Assembly (NCBI GenBank): GCA_900551655.1
Contig: URWM01000128.1
Span: forward strand, 1 to 5,217
Reading direction: 5' to 3'
DNA: 5,217 bases
Source: an uncultured Collinsella sp.
GTDB lineage: Bacteria > Actinomycetota > Coriobacteriia > Coriobacteriales > Coriobacteriaceae
A program made the translations under genes and the position numbers. This document shows positions 2,246 through 5,217 of the stretch, in pieces. Every line of letters begins with the position of its first letter. Positions within the stretch are counted from its first letter, which is position 1. Under the pieces are notes generated by a model. That model was not told the DNA's origin. It did not search any database and saw nothing but the letters and a program-made list of their open reading frames with translations.

Positions 2246-5217
2246 ATGCCTGTTCGAATCTATACCACCAACGCCGGCGCGGATTTGAGCGATGCCGAGG
2301 CGGCGCTGCTTGCCGACCTTATTGCCCGCCACGGGCGTGCCGTGCTGCTGGCGCCAACGTTTGCCGAGCTCGACCTGTGCCGTCATGATGCGGCGGAAGC
2401 CGGCGTTTCGCTGGGTATTGACTACAAGACGCCTACATCGTGGCTTCGCTCGCTTTGGGAGCTTTTGGGCGACGGGCGCGGTTTCGTCGACAACCTGCAG
2501 CGCCAGATGCTGTTTTCGGACATGGTAGCGCGCCTCGACGACGCCGACCTGCAGCCGCTTTCGCGCAGCCAGGGCACGGTGCGCATGCTCGCGCGCATGG
2601 CTCGCGACGTGCTACCGGGTGTGGCGGGGACGACGGCCGAGCGATGCGGTGGCAACAACTGCCAGCCTAAGCCAAAAAGCGATGCCGAGGCTCGTGTATT
2701 CGAGCTTTTGCGCGCCTATGCGGGCGGTTTGGACCGTCGAGACATGGTCGAGCCCTGCGAGGCAGCTGACATTATGGCCGGTGCCCTGGCCGATAGCCTG
2801 CCGGCGTGCACCCGCGCCGTATGTGTGCGCGGTATCACGTCGTTTACGCACGGTCTGCTCGAGCTGCTGTCTGCCGTGGCGAACAATGGGGGAGAGGTCG
2901 TCGTGCTGCTTGCCCGCGAGCAGGCGGCGATGCGCGAGGAGCTTGCCGCGGCATTTGATGCCCGCGGCGTGCTGTTTGAGGCCGCGCCGCTGGGGGAGGA
3001 TGCCGTCGCGTCTGATGCCGCTTGCGGGACCGCCGCTCAGCCTGCCTTTATTGAGGTCGCCGGCCCCCATGCCCGTGCCCATGCTTATGCGGACGCCATC
3101 GATAAGTTGGTGAAAGCACACAAGGAGTCCAAGGACGATAAAGCTACTGCAACGCCCGCCGACCCCGTGCGCGTGCTCGTTGTTTCTGCCCGGGCACCCC
3201 AGCTGTTCGGTGAGCTCGCCTCTCGTCTGGCGGCTCGTCATATCGCCGCCGAGACAGTTGAGTTCACGGCGTTTTCCCAATCCATTGCGGGCAGGCAGTT
3301 TGCGGCGCTTGCCGGCCTGATCGAGCGCATGAAGGCCGCCGATGAGGGCATGGCGTCAAAGACCGAATGGTGGCCCGCGCCGGAGCTTACCGACTGGATC
3401 TACAGTCCGCTTTCGGGCGCTGATGCCGTCAATGCCCGTACCTTCGATAAGAACATGCGTCTCTCGCGCAGCAAGACTACCGCGGGCGTTAAGAGCCTAC
3501 TTCAGAGCGTCCAAGGCCAGGTGAGGGGCGCGCGCAAGGCGGCGAGCGACGAGAACTGGTTTAAGAACGTGCCGTGTGTGGTTTCGGACGTGTTCCAAGC
3601 GCTGTGGCGCGACAAACCCGTGACGGCGCTCAAGGCCATGCTTGCCGTTGCCGAGGCGTTGCCCGATCGCTCGCTGGGCAGCTTGGATGGCCAAGCCCGT
3701 CGCCAGGCGGAGGTGGCTCTGCTGCGCCACGTCATCGACATCCTTATGAACGATGCTCGCGCGCTCGACGTGTCGCAGGCCGCGACCGTGCCCGTGCTCG
3801 ATGGCATTCGCACCAAGGTGGACAAGCGTAGCACCGCCTACGATTACGAGACCTACGAGGTTGACCGTGCGCCACGCGCCCAAGTGCGCTTTGCTTCGCT
3901 TGCCGATGCGGCAGGCCTGCGCCCCGATAGCTACGATGCCGTGCTGTTTGCCGACGTCGACCTGGACAGTTATCCGCTCTCACATGAGGAGGGCCCGCTG
4001 GTCACGCTGACGGCAGAGTTAGATCGCAGCGGCGTGACGCTTGAGCCTGCGGCTTTGCTGCGCGCACGCTTTGGCCGCGCGATGCAAGCGGCACGCGGTC
4101 CGGTTGCGCTTGCCCGCGTGACGCACGATCGCCAGGCGCGCGAGTGCTACCCGGCTGCCGTGTGGACCGAGTTGCGGGCGCATGCCGAGGCCGCTAACGA
4201 TGCTAAGGCCGCTGACGCCGACAAGGTCGCTGACGACGCTAAGGCCGTTGGCGCCGACAAGGCGAAGTGCGTGGGTGAGGGCGATATCGTGAGGGACTTC
4301 GATCCCGCGGCAGGCGAAGGTCTTAGGCGCGAGCGCGTGACCTGCGAAGCTCCTCAGCATCTGAGCGATGAAGCCATTCCGTATCTGGTCCTGCGCCGTC
4401 GCGATGGCGAGGGCGAGGATGCGCCGCTGGTGCCGCGTCTGACGTCTGCCTCGCAGATCGAGGCCTATTCGACCTGCCCGCTGTGCTGGTTCGTCTCGTA
4501 TCGCGTCAAACCCCAGTCGATCGACGCCGGCTTTGGCAACATGGAGAAGGGCAACTTTGTCCATGACGTGCTGGAGCACTTGCATGCCCGTCTGCCCCAG
4601 GAGGGCATGGAGCGCGTGACGCCCGAGAACCTGCCACGTGCTCAGGAGCTGCTGCACGAGGTCTTTGCCGAGACCCTGGCCGAGCACGCCGGCAAGCGCG
4701 GTACCGAGGGCCCGCTGGTGCCGCTCTCTCCAGTGGAGGAGCGCCAAGTGGCCGAGATTTTGCCGCAGCTGGAGGGCGTGCTTGCCTATGAAGCCGAGGC
4801 GCTGACTCCTTTTGCTCCGTGCTACCTGGAGTTTGCCTTTAACGACCTTAAAGTTGAGTATGCCGGTTGGCCGCTTGGCGGGCGCATCGACCGCGTGGAT
4901 GTGGATGCCGAGAATCGCGCCGTGGTAATCGACTACAAGCATCGCACGGGCGTTGAGGAGTTTAAGCTCGCCGACCCTACGGTGCGCGACGAGGAATCAG
5001 GCACGGCGCCCATCGACGATCCGCGGTGGCTGCCGCCCCATACCCAGACGCTTATCTATGCGCAGGCTATGCGCCGGGCGCTGGATCTGGACACCCGCGC
5101 GGCGCTCTATTTTTCGACCAAGAGCGGCAAACCGGCGCTGCGAGGCGCCGCGAGTGCCGAGCTGCTCGAGGAAGAGCGCGGCGACGGCCGCATTCCGGGC
5201 CTTAAGAAGGGCTTTCC
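2246..5217 (+). CDS. addB: AddB/RexB-like helicase-nuclease subunit, C-terminus cut by window edge
   Basis: One frame is open for 990 codons to the edge. AddB forms a complex with AddA that processes double-strand DNA ends for recombination; family members are about 1,100-1,200 residues, so roughly the last tenth is missing. The N-terminal helicase-like half begins MPVRIYTTNAGADLSDAEAA, where AddB normally has a Walker A motif; no GxxGxGKT is present. GRAVLLAPTFAEL (about 29-41) and VRGITSFTHGLLELL (about 195-210) resemble other conserved helicase-like blocks. After a repeat-rich linker (648-674) comes the PD-(D/E)XK nuclease. SASQIEAYSTCP has C744, the expected first Fe-S cysteine, and C747 is extra. 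GNFVHDVLEH carries H773, GRIDRVD carries D882, VVIDYK carries D896 and K898, and QTLIY carries Q934 and Y938. The other three cluster cysteines would lie beyond the edge. GGAGG (2238-2242) is only three bases from the ATG, and no upstream in-frame alternative start exists. The addA gene would be expected downstream. Confidence 0.85.
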   Translation, partial: MPVRIYTTNAGADLSDAEAALLADLIARHGRAVLLAPTFAELDLCRHDAAEAGVSLGIDYKTPTSWLRSLWELLGDGRGFVDNLQRQMLFSDMVARLDDADLQPLSRSQGTVRMLARMARDVLPGVAGTTAERCGGNNCQPKPKSDAEARVFELLRAYAGGLDRRDMVEPCEAADIMAGALADSLPACTRAVCVRGITSFTHGLLELLSAVANNGGEVVVLLAREQAAMREELAAAFDARGVLFEAAPLGEDAVASDAACGTAAQPAFIEVAGPHARAHAYADAIDKLVKAHKESKDDKATATPADPVRVLVVSARAPQLFGELASRLAARHIAAETVEFTAFSQSIAGRQFAALAGLIERMKAADEGMASKTEWWPAPELTDWIYSPLSGADAVNARTFDKNMRLSRSKTTAGVKSLLQSVQGQVRGARKAASDENWFKNVPCVVSDVFQALWRDKPVTALKAMLAVAEALPDRSLGSLDGQARRQAEVALLRHVIDILMNDARALDVSQAATVPVLDGIRTKVDKRSTAYDYETYEVDRAPRAQVRFASLADAAGLRPDSYDAVLFADVDLDSYPLSHEEGPLVTLTAELDRSGVTLEPAALLRARFGRAMQAARGPVALARVTHDRQARECYPAAVWTELRAHAEAANDAKAADADKVADDAKAVGADKAKCVGEGDIVRDFDPAAGEGLRRERVTCEAPQHLSDEAIPYLVLRRRDGEGEDAPLVPRLTSASQIEAYSTCPLCWFVSYRVKPQSIDAGFGNMEKGNFVHDVLEHLHARLPQEGMERVTPENLPRAQELLHEVFAETLAEHAGKRGTEGPLVPLSPVEERQVAEILPQLEGVLAYEAEALTPFAPCYLEFAFNDLKVEYAGWPLGGRIDRVDVDAENRAVVIDYKHRTGVEEFKLADPTVRDEESGTAPIDDPRWLPPHTQTLIYAQAMRRALDLDTRAALYFSTKSGKPALRGAASAELLEEERGDGRIPGLKKGF
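4187..4267 (+). repeat. 18-base in-frame tandem repeat in the addB linker
   Basis: About four and a half imperfect 18-base units encode the hexapeptides EAANDA, KAADAD, KVADDA, KAVGAD and a final KAK (residues 648-674). Alternate units are closest: 4202-4226 matches 4238-4262 at 23 of 25 bases, a 36-base higher-order period. The stretch is charged and alanine-rich and sits between the helicase-like half and the nuclease domain, so it is most likely a flexible or helical linker grown by slippage. Changes of whole units would keep the frame. Confidence 0.75.

Noticed and set aside
2205..2288. Short frame METLNIANGLSGG... overlapping the addB start
   Set aside because: It is out of frame with addB and has no clear ribosome site. 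The GGAGG lies inside it and serves addB.
2612..3280. 222-codon minus-strand frame inside addB
   Set aside because: It is an antisense shadow of a long, motif-bearing gene in GC-rich DNA.
4019..4942. 307-codon minus-strand frame inside addB
   Set aside because: It is antisense to the nuclease domain, whose catalytic motifs are intact on the plus strand. The length is explained by scarcity of stop codons in GC-rich antisense frames.

Overview
The window looks like chromosomal housekeeping DNA from a GC-rich Gram-positive. The best guess is an actinobacterial gut anaerobe of the Coriobacteriia (Collinsella-like). This rests on the GC-rich codon choice, strong GGAGG ribosome sites, an IscR-like Rrf2 regulator, a YerC/YecD TrpR-like protein and a one-piece AddB-type nuclease subunit. 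It is inference from gene content and style, not from a marker gene. No tRNA, rRNA, CRISPR array, integrase or transposase is visible.

Left part (1-1000): the start of a cysteine synthase gene (cysK type) runs leftward off the window. A divergent Rrf2-family regulator (465-893) faces it across a 253-base intergenic region. The best cysK promoter has its -10 hexamer inside a perfect 5+3+5 palindrome, a layout expected for a repressor site. The regulator carries four clustered cysteines, as in Fe-S-binding IscR relatives, yet sits next to a cysteine biosynthesis gene as CymR-type regulators might. A strong bidirectional terminator (964-1000) separates it from the next gene.

Middle part (1001-2080): a small membrane protein of the phage-holin-IV/YvlD type (1036-1401, minus strand) is divergent from yerC-like (1726-2025, plus strand), which encodes a TrpR-superfamily DNA-binding protein. 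The 324-base gap holds a candidate extended -10 promoter for yerC, a leader with two hairpins, and a 16-codon upstream reading frame with two Trp codons. That frame stops three bases before the yerC start. A UUCG-loop terminator follows yerC.

Right part (2081-5217): a 77-base near-perfect inverted repeat and a short direct repeat lie between yerC and a long open frame (2246 to the edge, 990 codons). This frame encodes an AddB/RexB-like subunit of a helicase-nuclease. Its Walker A motif is missing, its PD-(D/E)XK nuclease motifs are intact, and its interdomain linker carries an in-frame 18-base tandem repeat.

No clearly new multi-gene system is visible. The best leads are the cysK/rrf2 operator, the Trp-containing leader frame before a TrpR-like gene, and the 77-base palindromic element.
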